Of a DNA stretch of 64,000 nucleotides, positions 9,930 to 22,177 are shown in pieces. Both the position numbers and the translations under genes were made by a program. The DNA is from HK1 sp965220535 (GTDB lineage Bacteria > Pseudomonadota > Gammaproteobacteria > HK1). How positions within the stretch are numbered: position 1 is the stretch's first letter; each line of letters begins with the position of its first letter. The DNA is taken from the NCBI GenBank assembly GCA_965220535.1, contig OZ244833.1:1922001-1986000 (forward strand). Direction: 5' to 3'. The notes below the pieces were generated by a model. That model worked only from the letters and a program-made list of their open reading frames with translations, searched no databases and had not been told where the DNA came from.

Positions 9930-10891
9930 CGTCGGCACTCCTTGCGTCACGGCTGCTCGTTGCACTGGCTTATGAAGACCGCTATCGCCATCACCGACTC
10001 GAAGTCCCGCCTCGAGCGCTCGATGATGAACGGCTTTCGCCCCCTTGCTCCTCGATACATTCAAACCATCGCTATCGGACCTGCCCCCTCGAGTCCATCG
10101 GCACCCTCGCCTCGGGGGGTCGGATACGACCTTGCGATCTCCGCCGATCCCGGGGATAGACGAAATTCCCTGCCGGTTCTTTCGAAAGGCCCGTCGACGA
10201 GAGACGCATAAGGGTCGATAGCGATATCGACGATCCCCCGAAGCCGAACGATTCGAAGCGAAGTACCCGGTTCCGATCCCGCTCATTATAAACCCCATCT
10301 CGCAAGCAACGGGGATTCGATGAAGCGATGAGCGGCGGCGATTCGGGAGCGGCGAATCGACCCTCGGGGGCGATGGGTTTCGTCTCGATGAATTCGACGC
10401 TCGGGGCGATGTCTCGTCGCCTTGATGCCGGCCTTGATGCCGGACTTGATTGCCGACGCCATCGAGAGCTAAGCGGGAGCCTTGCACTTGCGGATAGCGA
10501 TCCGCCAAGGATTGCGGCGGCGGGCGGCGGGAGTCTCGGCGGCGAGCGCTTCATCAACCCGAGCGAAATCCCGTTCGGATCCCCCGACGGGGATCTGAAC
10601 GCAACGGCAGCGGCGCGGCTGTCGAAGAAAAACGAACGAGCCGAAGCGAGCGGGCTTTCGTCCGGCGGAGGGATTGCGATCGTTCGAATGCGAGCGCTCG
10701 AAAAGGAGAACTTCGCTCGCGCATACCCCCGATCCCGGTTTTCATAGCGCATAATTAAGCGCCGGTAAGCGCCGGAAGGAAATATCGGAAGGGCCGGATT
10801 TCGATCCTTCCTCCTGCGTCGTCTCGGCATTCGTCGTCTCGGCAACCGGCTCGCTTTCCCCCCACATCCCCCAAAGACTTCAGGCAGGGCT
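9930..10891. other. Divergent intergenic region between the 1567-aa gene and aspS
   Basis: 962 bp without a convincing gene. Minus-strand open frames here are Arg/Ser-rich and have no ribosome site. It should carry the divergent promoters of the giant protein and aspS. A short GCCTTGATGCCG / GACTTGATTGCCG repeat is present near 10419-10455. No operator was recognised. Confidence 0.55.
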
Positions 10892-12688
<1,797 letters not shown>

Positions 12689-12852
12689 AGCGGCATCGAA
12701 TCTGCCTCGAAGCCGGTCGTAACGAGCCTTTGGATGTCGGATCGCGTTGGCGACAGGTGAGGGCTCGATCTTTGCGATGCGATGCGGCTGCGGCCGGCGA
12801 GGCTTGCGGCTATTCGAGCGTTCGGCGCACTTTCGGAGGAATCGGATCCCCC

Positions 12853-13682
12853 TCATCGACCGCGGTTGCCGCTATTGGTTGCCGCTTGGTTGCCGCTCTT
12901 GCGAACGAATGCGATTGCATCTTCGAAGAAGCGGCGGATGAACTTGGGTCTGTCGGGCTCCCTCTGCGGGCTGGGATTCAGCGACGCCGACGGGCGGCGG
13001 CGGGCGAGCGGTTGGGCTACGGGCGTTCGTTTCCTCGCCGCTTCGAATATTTGCATCGTGAGCAGCGCAGCGTCGGCGCGTTCTTTCGCTACTCCTAAAT
13101 CGTTTATGCGATCTACGTATTCGGTCAGGGCTTGAAGAGATTCAAGGGTGGTTCGCATAGTCGTCGCGGGCTCGCTCGCTCCCAAACCCCGCTCGAAATA
13201 TCCCGCTGCCCTACATCCTTGGCGCGGCGCGAGCGAGATCAGGAAAAGTCAGGAAAAGCGGCGTCGGGTAATTCCCTATCCAAGAGATCGGCGGCGTAGT
13301 CGTCGCCCGCCGCGGCTGATCGGACGAGCCAGACGCGTACGCTCACGGCGGCGGCGCGGCCGTCGCCACGTTGGCGGCGCGGCCGAGTTCGTCGGCAATA
13401 AAATCGTCGAGCCCCGCGCGGTCGATTTCGACAGGAGCGGGCGTGGGGCGGGCGTGCGTCGTCGGCTCGCTTGATTTCGGATCCGGCTCGTTCGGATTCA
13501 GCGTTTGCTTTCGCGAGCTCGGCGACGGCTTCGGCGGGGGCAGCGCGGGCTTGCATCAATCTGCGCGGACGCTCGAAGAACTCGACGACGCTGATAAAGG
13601 CGAATACCGAGACGACGGCAAGAATAGGCCCGCCGATTGCGATAGGCACGACTACGATAGGGCGCAAGGCCCGCGGGCGCAT
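12853..13682 (-). pseudogene. Split/degenerate copy of the small membrane-coil protein family (two pieces)
   Basis: Two adjacent minus-strand frames, 13682-13239 (147 aa) and 13185-12853 (110 aa), match successive parts of the 257-aa protein at 26883-27656. The first has the same N-terminal membrane segment and helix (FISVVEFFERPRRLMQARA...AEAVAELAKA) and later WLVRSAAAGDDYAADLLDRE, corresponding to ARLVRAEYGDETADILLRA. The second has SLQALTEYVDRINDLGVAKERADA, corresponding to SLEAFVDYLDLSHRLKEAKARADA. About 90 residues in the middle are missing and a stop separates the pieces. In a second frame around 13380-13500 the sequence also reads as protein (VEIDRAGLDDFIADELGRAA), which suggests frameshifts. 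The second piece could still be translated on its own. Family function unknown. Confidence 0.55.
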
Positions 13683-14090
13683 GTCGGTAAGGGGCTCCCT
13701 ATTCGCTCACGAACGCGTGCCGGCGTGCGGGCCGGCCGACGCTCGCGCCTATATCGATCGTTCGGCGATATCGCCCGGCAAATAAAGCGTCTTTGTCATC
13801 GAGCGAAAGCGATATCGGGCTCGATGGGCGAAGCCTTTGGTTCGCGATCGTGCGCTTTTATCGACCAAGCTATCGGCCAAGCTATCGACCAAAAGCCTCG
13901 ACGGCGGCCGATGATTTGCCCCGTGAAGGGAGCGTCCGAGCGCATTTCGCAGATCAGACCCATGTCGCGCCGGCGCTGCGATCTTTTGCGAGCGATCCCG
14001 CGCCCGCTCGGGGAGGGAACTCGAAAAGCATCGGGCGAAAACGAAAGCGTCGACGCCCGATGCCTGACAAGACTCGACAGGAAAGCGCGT
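13683..14090. repeat. Non-coding interval carrying a partial copy of the 2125-aa gene tail
   Basis: Positions about 13919-13985 closely repeat 14155-14225, inside the 3' end of the 2125-aa gene: both contain CCGTGAAGGGAG, GTCCGA(G/A)CGCA(T/C)TTCGCA and CAGACCCAT(G/A)TCGCGCC. The copy lies just beyond the stop codon of the intact gene, in the same orientation. A 12-bp repeat (ACCAAGCTATCG type) is at about 13860-13890. No gene is seen. Confidence 0.65.
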
Positions 14091-17000
14091 TCAGTTCCCG
14101 CCGGCGCTGTTGTTGACCAACGCCCCGCCACCGCCGGTGCGGCTTAGCACTTGCACCGTGAAGGGAGAGTCCGAACGCACTTCGCAAGCCAGACCCATAT
14201 CGCGCCACCGGTGAATGATGCGATCCGCCACATCCTCGCTTTGCAGATGGCGCACGGTCTGCCGCTTGATGCGGCCGAGTTCGAAATCGAAGAGCGAACC
14301 GTGGTCGTCGTAGCAAGCGAAACGGGTATCGGTGCAATGCTTTCCTACCGGGGCGACGCAGTGGATGCGGATATTCGCCTTATCCGGGCTGTCGGGGGAG
14401 GAGATCGATTCGATATCCGCCCGGTGCCTGTCCCCCTCGGGGACGCTGCGAATCATCGCGCTGTTGTTGACCAACACCCCGTCTCCCGAGCGCGTCCACA
14501 CTTGGGCGCCGATATCCCCGGCGCTGCGCAGGGCGCAACCCAAACGCCCCTTCCCCTCCCACGACACGCCGCCGGTATAGCGCCTGATATCCGCCGCCGT
14601 CAGCGTGAGACTCCCATACGCCGGAATCGGCTCCGGGAGCACCCCTTGGAAGATCGAATCGTCGCTTTGCGCCCCGCAATCGAGGTAGACGGAGCAGGGC
14701 GTGGCCTGTTTGCAGCGCACCCGCAGCGTCGCATCGTCTTGTACCGTCGGCGGCGGCAGGGCCAGGGCCCACGCCTTCGTCGGCCAGTCGATGCCCGAGT
14801 TGTCCTTGACCTCGACCGCCAACTTCCGGTCGATGAAACCGTCGGCGCTCAAGACGATGATATCGTGATCGTTCACGGTATCGCTGTCCGCCAACGCATC
14901 GACCGAGACGGTGATCGCCCCATCCCATTGCCCCCACGACGCCGGTGGATCCGTCGACAGACTCGTCGGGGTGAAGACCAGCGTTCGAGAAGACAGCGTG
15001 ATATCGGCGTTGGTATGGGCAAGGCTTAGGTTGACGTTCTCGCTCGGGGGGGTCTCGTCGTCCTCGGGATATTTCAGGCGGACGGTGAAACTCGCCGAAG
15101 CGCCCTCGTCGAGACGAAGCGTTTCGGGCTCCACGACGATCGTCCGGTTCGCGGAGGGAGGCGGGGTGTAGTCGATGGCGACGGCTTTTGCCACGGAATC
15201 CGCCGAGATGCCGACGTCGTCGGCGCTGACGGCGATGGTGTCTTCGAGAACCGGAACCATCTCCCCGCCGACCTCCGTCTTCTCTTCGACCACCGGTGCC
15301 ACGCTGACCTCGACGTTTTGGGGATCGATCCAATCGTTCACGGTGAATGTCAACGATTTCGGCGAAAGGGTGACATCCCCGTGGTCATTGGAAAGGCTCA
15401 CGGTGACGTCCGCCTTCGGCTGGCGATCCAGACGGACGGTGAACTCCTGCGACCCGCCGGGGGCGATGTTCATCGTCCCATCGGGGTCAAGGAGGATCTC
15501 TCCTTCGGGTTTATCGTCGTCCTCGACCAATATCCGCTTCGCCACGCGCCGAGCGGAGGTGCCGCCCGAGGCGGAAAGGATGATGGTGACGGATTCGTTC
15601 GCGAAATCATCGTCGTCGACGGAGGCGAGGGTCACCGTCTGCTCGGTACTGTAGTTCGCGGGGGTGAAGGTCAACGAAGACTCCGAGAGCGAAGACCCCG
15701 AGGCCATGACCGCCCCCGAGTCGCTGTTGGTCAGCGAAACCGTGACGTCCGAGATCGGGGCGATCCCTTCGAGCTTGACCTTGATATCGCCGGATGCGCC
15801 CTCGTCGAGATGAAGCGTATCCGGTTTATCCAAGACGATGGTGCCCGTCGGGAGGACTTCATCGTCCTCGACGTCGACGTCGATCTCCACGTCATCGGCA
15901 TCGTAGCCGGTGGCGGACAGGGTGATGGAGATTGTCTCGTCCCCTGCGTCGCTGTCATCCATTGTGGTGACGCTCACTTCCTGTTGCGTACGGTAGTTCG
16001 AGGGGGTGAAGGTCAGCGTCGCCGGCGAGACGGTGGCCACGCTTTGATCACCGCTTGTCACCGAAAGAGTGGCGCCCGTAGCGGGGGGGGCCGAGTCGAG
16101 TCTGACGGTGAAGGTAGCGGCAGCGCTGCCCTCGGTGAGAAAGAGCGCGGTGGAACTCGGAACGATGGCTATCTCGTCGTCGTCGGTTACGGTGACATTG
16201 CGCGGTACGGGGTCGGCATCATAATCGTCATCGTCGTCGACTTCGAGGGTGATGGTCACGGTCTCGTCGTCGACGTTGTCGTCGTCCACCGGAGAGAGGA
16301 TAACCCTTCGCTCCGTATCCCAGTTCGAGGAGGTGAAAGTCAGCGAAGACTCCGAGACCGCGACCGCTCCTGTGTCCGAACTCGAAACCGTGACGTCGAC
16401 ATCGTTCGAGATCGCGCTGCCGAGTTTGACGGTGAAGACAGCGCTGTCGCCGCCCTCGGCCAAGGACGCCGGTGTGGAGCCGACGACGATGGCCACCATG
16501 TCGTCGTCAGTGACGTTGACTGTGAGCGTCGTTCCTTGAGAAATAAATCCGCCGGAAGCGGCCAAGGTGATGTTGTAGGTCTCGTCGTCGGCATCGAGGT
16601 CTTGGCTCACGTCAACGACAACGGTTTGATTATCGTTCCAGTTCGAGGGGGTGAAGACGAGCGATGTCTTGTCAAGGGTGATATCCGAGTTGCTACTCGA
16701 AAGCGTGACGGTGACATTCTTTACCGGCTCCTCGTCGAGCTTGACGCGGAAGTCCTTCCTTCCGCCCTCGCCGATGGTGAGCGAAGCCGGGTCGAGGAGG
16801 ATATCCCCCGACACTTCGTTATCGGCTACGGAAACACTCTTCATTCCGTCTTCCGCATTGTCATAGCCGGCGGTGGCTTTGACGATGATAATGACGGTCT
16901 CCGATTCGGAGTCGTTGTTATCTTCGACCGGGGTGACGCTTATCTCCTGTGTACTATTCCAATTGGCGCGCGAGAAAGTCAGCGTTGCCGGGCTCACCGT

Positions 17001-20000
17001 AACGGCCGAGGGCTCGCCGCTGGTCACCGAGAAAGTGGCGTTCTCACCCGCAGGGGCGGCGCCGAGTTTGACGGTGAAAGTACCGGCATCGCCGCCCTCT
17101 TCAAGGCTGACCTCCTCGTCGCCGATTTCGATGCTCTCGGTATCGTTGTCGTTCACGGTGATGTTGATCTTCTTGTCCGCCGTGTCGTCGTCATACCCGC
17201 TCTCGACGGAGAGGGTGATGGGGACTGTGTCGGCTCGGGCGTCGTCATCTTCCACCGGGGTGAGGGTCACCCTCTTCGTCACCGTCTTCGGGTCAACGTT
17301 ATCGTCATCGTATTCCGAGGACATAAAAGTCAGCGTCGACGGCGAAAGCGTGAGAACTTGCGTATCGCCGCTCGTGACCGAGACGGTGACATCCGAGATC
17401 GGCTTGGTCGCGAGGTTGACCTCGATGGTGTCGGCATCGCCGCCCTCGGCGAGGGTGGGCAGATCAGAATCGACCTCGACCATCCTGTCGTCATCGACCA
17501 CGGAAATCGCTTTGATCACATCGTCGGCCGTGTAGCCGTCGGTGGCTTTGAGTTCGATATTGACGCTTTCGTTCGTGCCGTCGTCATCTTCCTTCGCGGT
17601 GACGGTCACCGGCTGAGTGGTATCCCAGTTCGAGGAGCTGAAGGTCAGCATCTCCGGCGAGACGTCAACCAAGGTTGTATGAGCACTTCTCAAGGACAAG
17701 GTGGCGCTCGAGGCCGGGGCGGCACCGAGCTTGACGGTGAAGGTCTTGCCTTGGGCACCCTCATCGATGCGAACCGTCGGGGAACTGACCACGATGCTGC
17801 CGTCGTCATCGACGACGGTGATCGATTTCGCCTCGTCATCGGCGGTATAGCCGGCAGTGGCTGCGATGGTGATGTTGACGGTATCGTTCGTGCCGTCGGG
17901 ATCGGAAACCGGGGTGAGGGTCACCGTCTGCTCGGTAGCGTGGTTCGAGGAGGTGAAGGTCAGCGTCGCTGGCGAGGCGGTGACCGCGGCTGTATCACGG
18001 CTTGTCACCGAGAAGGTGGCGCTCGAGGCCGGAGGGGCGCCGAGTTTGACGGTGAAGGTGCCGGTACTGCCGCCGTCCTCGGTGATGTTGACCGCCTCCG
18101 CGCTCGCCATGATATCCCCGTCGTCATCGCTCACGTTGGCCTTTACCGTCTTCGTGGACGGAACGGTGCCGGTACCGCTGATGGATAGGGTGATGTCGAC
18201 GGCCTCGTCCGTGCCGTCGGGATCGCTCTCCGCCGTGAGGGTCACCGTCTTTCCCGTGGAGTAGTTATCATCCGAATCATCATCGGGATCGAAGGTCAGC
18301 GTCGACGGCGAGACCGAGACCGCGCTCGGATCGGCACTCGTTATAGACACAGTGGCGGTCGAACTCGGGCTTCTGCTGAGTTTGACGGTGACGGTACCGG
18401 TGAGGTCGCCGGTTTGGCCTTCGCTGAGATCGATGTCGTCGTCATCATCGATAACGAGTTTCGCCTCGTCGTCGGTCACGGTGATCGATTTCGTCTCATC
18501 GGCGGCCCTGTAACCGCCGGTCGCCCTGATGGTGATCGTAACGGTCTCGTTCTCAGCGTCGGCATCGTCCACCCCGGTGACGGTCACCGTCTGATCGTCA
18601 TCCCAGTTCGAAGAGGAGAAAGTCAGCGTCGCCGGTGAAACCGTGGCCAAATCCGTATCGCCGCTCGAAACCGACAAGGTGGCGCTCGAGGCCGGAGGAG
18701 CGTCCAAATGAACGTTGAAGGTGCCGGTATCGCCCTCGTCGATAGTGACCGCCGCCGCGCTCACATCGATCTCCCCGTCGTCATCGGTCACGGAAACCGA
18801 TTTCGTCACGTTCGGGGCGGCGGCGTAGTTGGAGGTGGCATTGATGGTCAGGGTAACGTTCTCGTCCGTACCGTCGGAATCGTCCTCCGCAGCGACGGTC
18901 ACCGTCTGATCCTCATCCCAATTCGAAGAAGTGAAGGTAAGCGAGCTCGGCGAGACCGACACCGCGTTCGCATCCGAGCTCACTACAGTAACGGAGACGT
19001 CCGAATCCGGCTTGGTGGCGAGTTTGACATCGAAGGTGCTGGTAGTACCACTGCCCTCGGCGAGCGAGATGCTTCCGGTATCGACGTCGAGGCGCTGCTC
19101 GTCATCGTCGGTGACGTTGACGGTGACGCTCTTGGTCTTGCCCGCATAATCCCCGCCCGCGGCGCTCAGCCCAATAGTGGTCGATATGTCGTTCGTATCG
19201 TCGTCATGGGCCGAGGAAACGCGCACCGTCTGGTATGTCATCCAAGCGGAGCCTGATTGAGCGAAGTTCAGCTGGGTCTGATCGATGGTGACCGACGTGT
19301 CATTGGAAGTCAGGCTCACCGTGACATTCGCCGAGGGTCGTGTCCCCAACTTCACCTTGAATTCGCCGGATCCGCCTTCGTCGAAAGTCAACGAAGTTTT
19401 GTCCAGGACGAGTTCCAAGCTATCGTCATCCGTGACTCTCACCGATTTCGTCACATTCGGCGCGATGATTCCTCCCGTTGCCGACAGGGTGATCGTGTCG
19501 TTGTCGTTCGTGTGGTCGTCATCCTCGCTCGCCGAGACGGTGACCGTCTGCCCGTCGCTCCAGTTGCCTGTGCTGAAGGTCAAAGAGGTCGGGGAGAGAG
19601 TTATATCCGCATTCGTCTTCGCCAGAGAAACCGTCACATTGGCATTCGGTGCGGTGCTGAGCATGACGGTTAAAGTCCTCGAGTCCCCTTCGGGGATCGT
19701 CAACATTCCCGCCGGAGAGAGAAGGATGGTTCCCGCAACGTCGTCGTCATCTATGTTGACCGATACCGTTTTGTTCGAAGCGTTGATCCCTTCACTTGAT
19801 GCACTCAAGGTGATCGTGGCGGAATCGTCCGTAGCATCGTTATCGTGAGCCGCCGAGACGGTGACCGTCTGCCCGGTTGTCCCGTTCGTGGTGCTGAAGG
19901 TCAAAGAGGTCGGGGAGAAGGTTATATCCGAATTCGTGCTCGATAGAGAAACCGTCACGTTCTCGATCGGTGCCACCGAGAGACTGACGGATAAATTCAT

Positions 20001-20468
20001 CGAGTTCCCTTCGTTGATCGACAAGGTCGTCGGGGAAGGAACGATATTTCCATCGGGAACTTGTCTTGCAGCGTAAGATATATCAAAACCTGAACCTGCG
20101 CTCGGGCAGGAAGGCTCTCCGCAACGTTCATAACCATCATGCCCGCCATCGTATTCAATGCATATTCTTTCCGAGCTCTGATTATTAAGCAAAACAGTAC
20201 CTCCATTACTATGAACTGGATTTGCACCAGGCTGTTCCCAAAGCTTCTGACAACCCAAGCTTGGATGTCTTTGATGGCGCCATATTCGTACATTGTGGGA
20301 GCAATTTTGAACAACTAAATTCTTCCCGAACTGAGAGGGATCCTCCCTGATACAACTCTCCACAGACGTAACCGCATGCGCAAAAACCAACGAAGGGGTC
20401 CAAAAAACCGATAGCGCCCCGACCGCCATGACAGCCGCCACGAGACTTTTACGAAAGATATCGTTCAT
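14091..20468 (-). CDS. Giant exported beta-sandwich repeat protein (about 16 Calx-beta-like repeats) with C-terminal paired Cys module
   Basis: 2125 residues from ATG 20468, which has GGAGGT 7 nt upstream; an in-frame TTG five codons earlier is less likely. A signal peptide (KSLVAAVMAVGALSVFW...VFA|HA) precedes a cysteine-containing N-terminal domain of about 120 residues (ESCIREDPSQFGK...CSHNVRIW...SERICIEYDGGHDG). The DNA of this domain is AT-richer than the rest. About 16 acidic beta-sandwich repeats follow, each with ITEGG-, SPSSLTFTSSNWD-QTVTV- and DDDG-type landmarks; the Asp runs suggest Ca2+ binding. The last about 230 residues are the paired Cys module also found at the end of the 5226-9929 product (GRLGCALRS...QVWTRSGDGVLVNNSA; MGLACEVRS...VLSRTGGGGALVNNSA). 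Likely secreted or surface-attached; no membrane anchor, LPXTG or autotransporter barrel is visible. Confidence 0.85.
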   Translation of the reverse strand: MNDIFRKSLVAAVMAVGALSVFWTPSLVFAHAVTSVESCIREDPSQFGKNLVVQNCSHNVRIWRHQRHPSLGCQKLWEQPGANPVHSNGGTVLLNNQSSERICIEYDGGHDGYERCGEPSCPSAGSGFDISYAARQVPDGNIVPSPTTLSINEGNSMNLSVSLSVAPIENVTVSLSSTNSDITFSPTSLTFSTTNGTTGQTVTVSAAHDNDATDDSATITLSASSEGINASNKTVSVNIDDDDVAGTILLSPAGMLTIPEGDSRTLTVMLSTAPNANVTVSLAKTNADITLSPTSLTFSTGNWSDGQTVTVSASEDDDHTNDNDTITLSATGGIIAPNVTKSVRVTDDDSLELVLDKTSLTFDEGGSGEFKVKLGTRPSANVTVSLTSNDTSVTIDQTQLNFAQSGSAWMTYQTVRVSSAHDDDTNDISTTIGLSAAGGDYAGKTKSVTVNVTDDDEQRLDVDTGSISLAEGSGTTSTFDVKLATKPDSDVSVTVVSSDANAVSVSPSSLTFTSSNWDEDQTVTVAAEDDSDGTDENVTLTINATSNYAAAPNVTKSVSVTDDDGEIDVSAAAVTIDEGDTGTFNVHLDAPPASSATLSVSSGDTDLATVSPATLTFSSSNWDDDQTVTVTGVDDADAENETVTITIRATGGYRAADETKSITVTDDEAKLVIDDDDDIDLSEGQTGDLTGTVTVKLSRSPSSTATVSITSADPSAVSVSPSTLTFDPDDDSDDNYSTGKTVTLTAESDPDGTDEAVDITLSISGTGTVPSTKTVKANVSDDDGDIMASAEAVNITEDGGSTGTFTVKLGAPPASSATFSVTSRDTAAVTASPATLTFTSSNHATEQTVTLTPVSDPDGTNDTVNITIAATAGYTADDEAKSITVVDDDGSIVVSSPTVRIDEGAQGKTFTVKLGAAPASSATLSLRSAHTTLVDVSPEMLTFSSSNWDTTQPVTVTAKEDDDGTNESVNIELKATDGYTADDVIKAISVVDDDRMVEVDSDLPTLAEGGDADTIEVNLATKPISDVTVSVTSGDTQVLTLSPSTLTFMSSEYDDDNVDPKTVTKRVTLTPVEDDDARADTVPITLSVESGYDDDTADKKINITVNDNDTESIEIGDEEVSLEEGGDAGTFTVKLGAAPAGENATFSVTSGEPSAVTVSPATLTFSRANWNSTQEISVTPVEDNNDSESETVIIIVKATAGYDNAEDGMKSVSVADNEVSGDILLDPASLTIGEGGRKDFRVKLDEEPVKNVTVTLSSSNSDITLDKTSLVFTPSNWNDNQTVVVDVSQDLDADDETYNITLAASGGFISQGTTLTVNVTDDDMVAIVVGSTPASLAEGGDSAVFTVKLGSAISNDVDVTVSSSDTGAVAVSESSLTFTSSNWDTERRVILSPVDDDNVDDETVTITLEVDDDDDYDADPVPRNVTVTDDDEIAIVPSSTALFLTEGSAAATFTVRLDSAPPATGATLSVTSGDQSVATVSPATLTFTPSNYRTQQEVSVTTMDDSDAGDETISITLSATGYDADDVEIDVDVEDDEVLPTGTIVLDKPDTLHLDEGASGDIKVKLEGIAPISDVTVSLTNSDSGAVMASGSSLSESSLTFTPANYSTEQTVTLASVDDDDFANESVTIILSASGGTSARRVAKRILVEDDDKPEGEILLDPDGTMNIAPGGSQEFTVRLDRQPKADVTVSLSNDHGDVTLSPKSLTFTVNDWIDPQNVEVSVAPVVEEKTEVGGEMVPVLEDTIAVSADDVGISADSVAKAVAIDYTPPPSANRTIVVEPETLRLDEGASASFTVRLKYPEDDETPPSENVNLSLAHTNADITLSSRTLVFTPTSLSTDPPASWGQWDGAITVSVDALADSDTVNDHDIIVLSADGFIDRKLAVEVKDNSGIDWPTKAWALALPPPTVQDDATLRVRCKQATPCSVYLDCGAQSDDSIFQGVLPEPIPAYGSLTLTAADIRRYTGGVSWEGKGRLGCALRSAGDIGAQVWTRSGDGVLVNNSAMIRSVPEGDRHRADIESISSPDSPDKANIRIHCVAPVGKHCTDTRFACYDDHGSLFDFELGRIKRQTVRHLQSEDVADRIIHRWRDMGLACEVRSDSPFTVQVLSRTGGGGALVNNSAGGN

Positions 20469-20750
20469 TTCGACCACCTCCAAGATTCAAGGAAGACAAT
20501 GCATTCTCGCTTTTCGGGGAATTGCGAAGTACCGATGAAAGAAAGTCTCCCGAAAACCTTAATGTTTTATGGAAAATTCATCGTGAAATCAAGAGACGAC
20601 GGACGAGCGATATCCCTCGTCGTTTCTCCGATTCGCTCGACATCGAAGACACGCTCGCACTTCGACGATGCGGGCCGACGGGAGCGGTCGTTTCGCGACC
20701 GATACCCTCGGGTCTCGGTCCTCGGGCTCGGCGGGCGTCGGTGCACTCGA

Positions 20751-21884
20751 TCAATCCCCGGCAAAAACAAAGGCTCGATCCTCGGCGATGCGAAGGCCGA
20801 CCCGCTTGCCTGCGGGCATGAGGTGCAAACCGGGCAAGCGGGCTTCGATGCGAGGGGGATACGACTCGCAGCCGGGCTCTTCGCTCGACGAAGCAGGCGG
20901 CGCGGCTTGCTCGAGCGCCGGTCGCTCGCAAGCGGATTCCAAGCGCAAGACGATATGGCTTGCGGCGCCCAAAAAGCGCGCCGATTCCACCTGCGCGGAA
21001 ACGAAATCGCCGCCGGCTTCGGCTACGCTTTCGACGATCCCGACCTCCTCGGCACGGATCATACATAAAACCCGGCGACCGTCTTGCATCTTGGGCGCCG
21101 AGAACGAGCCGAGGGCGGTGATCGCCTTTCCTCCTTGCACCCTTCCTTCGATCTCGTTGACCGTCCCGAAAAGCCGGGCGGTGAAGGGATTCGACGGGGC
21201 GGCATAGATATCCGCAGGCTCGGCATCTTGCATCACCCTTCCTTTGTGCAGCACGACGATACGATCGGCCAAGAACATCGCCTCCTCGGGATCGTGGGTC
21301 ACGATCAATGTGGCGGCGTCGCGTTTTTCCAGCATCGCGCGAGTTTCTTCACGAACCCGCTGCCGCAGATGCCCGTCGAGGCCGGAGAAGGGCTCGTCGA
21401 GAAGCATCACCCGGGGCTCGGGGGCAAGGGCTCGCAACAAGGCGATGCGCTGCTGCTGCCCGCCGGAAAGAGTATGCGGCCAGCGCGAACCGAGATGCGA
21501 GAGTTGCAACTCGCTCAAGGCGTTTTCGATCCATTCCCGCGCTTGGCGGCGCTTGCGGCCTTGCAGCCCGAAGCCGATATTCCCCGCCACCGTGAGGTGG
21601 GGAAAAAGGGCGTAGTCCTGAAACATCAAGCCGGTATCGCGCCGCTCCGGGGGGCAATGGAGATCGCTGCCGCCCTCGGCGATCGGCTCCCCGTCGACGG
21701 CGATGCGACCGGCCTGCAAGCGTTCGAGCCCGGCAATCAAGCGCAGCAAGGTGGTCTTGCCGCAGCCGGAGGGCCCGAGCAGGCAGACGATTTCGCCGGC
21801 GGCCACTTCGAGGCTCAGATCGTCGAGCGCGAGGGTGTCTTCGAAGCGGTGGGAGAGCGAATCGAGGAAAAGCCTTGGCATCAT
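20751..21884 (-). CDS. fbpC: Fe(III)-type ABC transporter ATP-binding protein
   Basis: 377 residues from ATG 21884 (a second ATG follows at 21881). The longer open frame to 22307 is Arg/Ser-rich and was discarded. Walker A GPSGCGKTTLL, signature LSGGQQQRIALLRAL, Walker B VMLLDEPFSGLD and the switch histidine in VTHD are all intact. A C-terminal TOBE/OB-like extension is present, as in FbpC/AfuC ATPases. It energises iron(III) import with the permease at 24582-26483 and the binding protein at 27897-28928. All three are on the minus strand but are separated by unrelated genes, which is unusual for this family. Polyamine or sulfate specificity is possible from the ATPase alone; the iron assignment rests on the FbpA/FbpB-like partners and the Fur-like site. 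Confidence 0.85.
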   Translation of the reverse strand: MMPRLFLDSLSHRFEDTLALDDLSLEVAAGEIVCLLGPSGCGKTTLLRLIAGLERLQAGRIAVDGEPIAEGGSDLHCPPERRDTGLMFQDYALFPHLTVAGNIGFGLQGRKRRQAREWIENALSELQLSHLGSRWPHTLSGGQQQRIALLRALAPEPRVMLLDEPFSGLDGHLRQRVREETRAMLEKRDAATLIVTHDPEEAMFLADRIVVLHKGRVMQDAEPADIYAAPSNPFTARLFGTVNEIEGRVQGGKAITALGSFSAPKMQDGRRVLCMIRAEEVGIVESVAEAGGDFVSAQVESARFLGAASHIVLRLESACERPALEQAAPPASSSEEPGCESYPPRIEARLPGLHLMPAGKRVGLRIAEDRAFVFAGD

Positions 21885-22177
21885 CTCTTCGGGCCATCGA
21901 AAAAGCGGCGAATCCTCGAGCGCAAGACCTCGACGATCGAGCGGTATTTTGCCTCCTCGTTTTAACGCATGAATCGATCGGCGAGAAGGCCGATGCAAAA
22001 AGCGGGGGCCGCTCGAGGAGCCGCTCTTCGACGTTTCGAAGCGACGATCGGAGGCGGCCATCGAGGCCGCAAGACGCCCGCTCTCGTCCCCCGCTCTTGC
22101 TCGCTCCCGCCGAAGGAACGATATCCCGCGGCGGGTTCGTCGCACCTGCTTCGTCGCACCTTGTACCCACTCGCACT

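Noticed and set aside
9930..10508. 193-codon N-terminal extension of the 1567-aa protein
   Set aside because: Arg/Ser-rich, no ribosome site, and the internal ATG at 9929 starts a proper signal peptide with AAGGAG upstream.
15318..18188. 956-codon plus-strand open frame and several long plus-strand frames in the giant genes
   Set aside because: Antisense shadows of the repeat arrays: repetitive His/Gly/Arg-rich translations (GGEGQRR patterns) without domains or ribosome sites.
20620..20680. Possible inverted fragment of the fbpC start (reads SLDIEDTLAL on the plus strand, compare RFEDTLALDD)
   Set aside because: Similarity covers only about 10 residues and could be chance in this composition.
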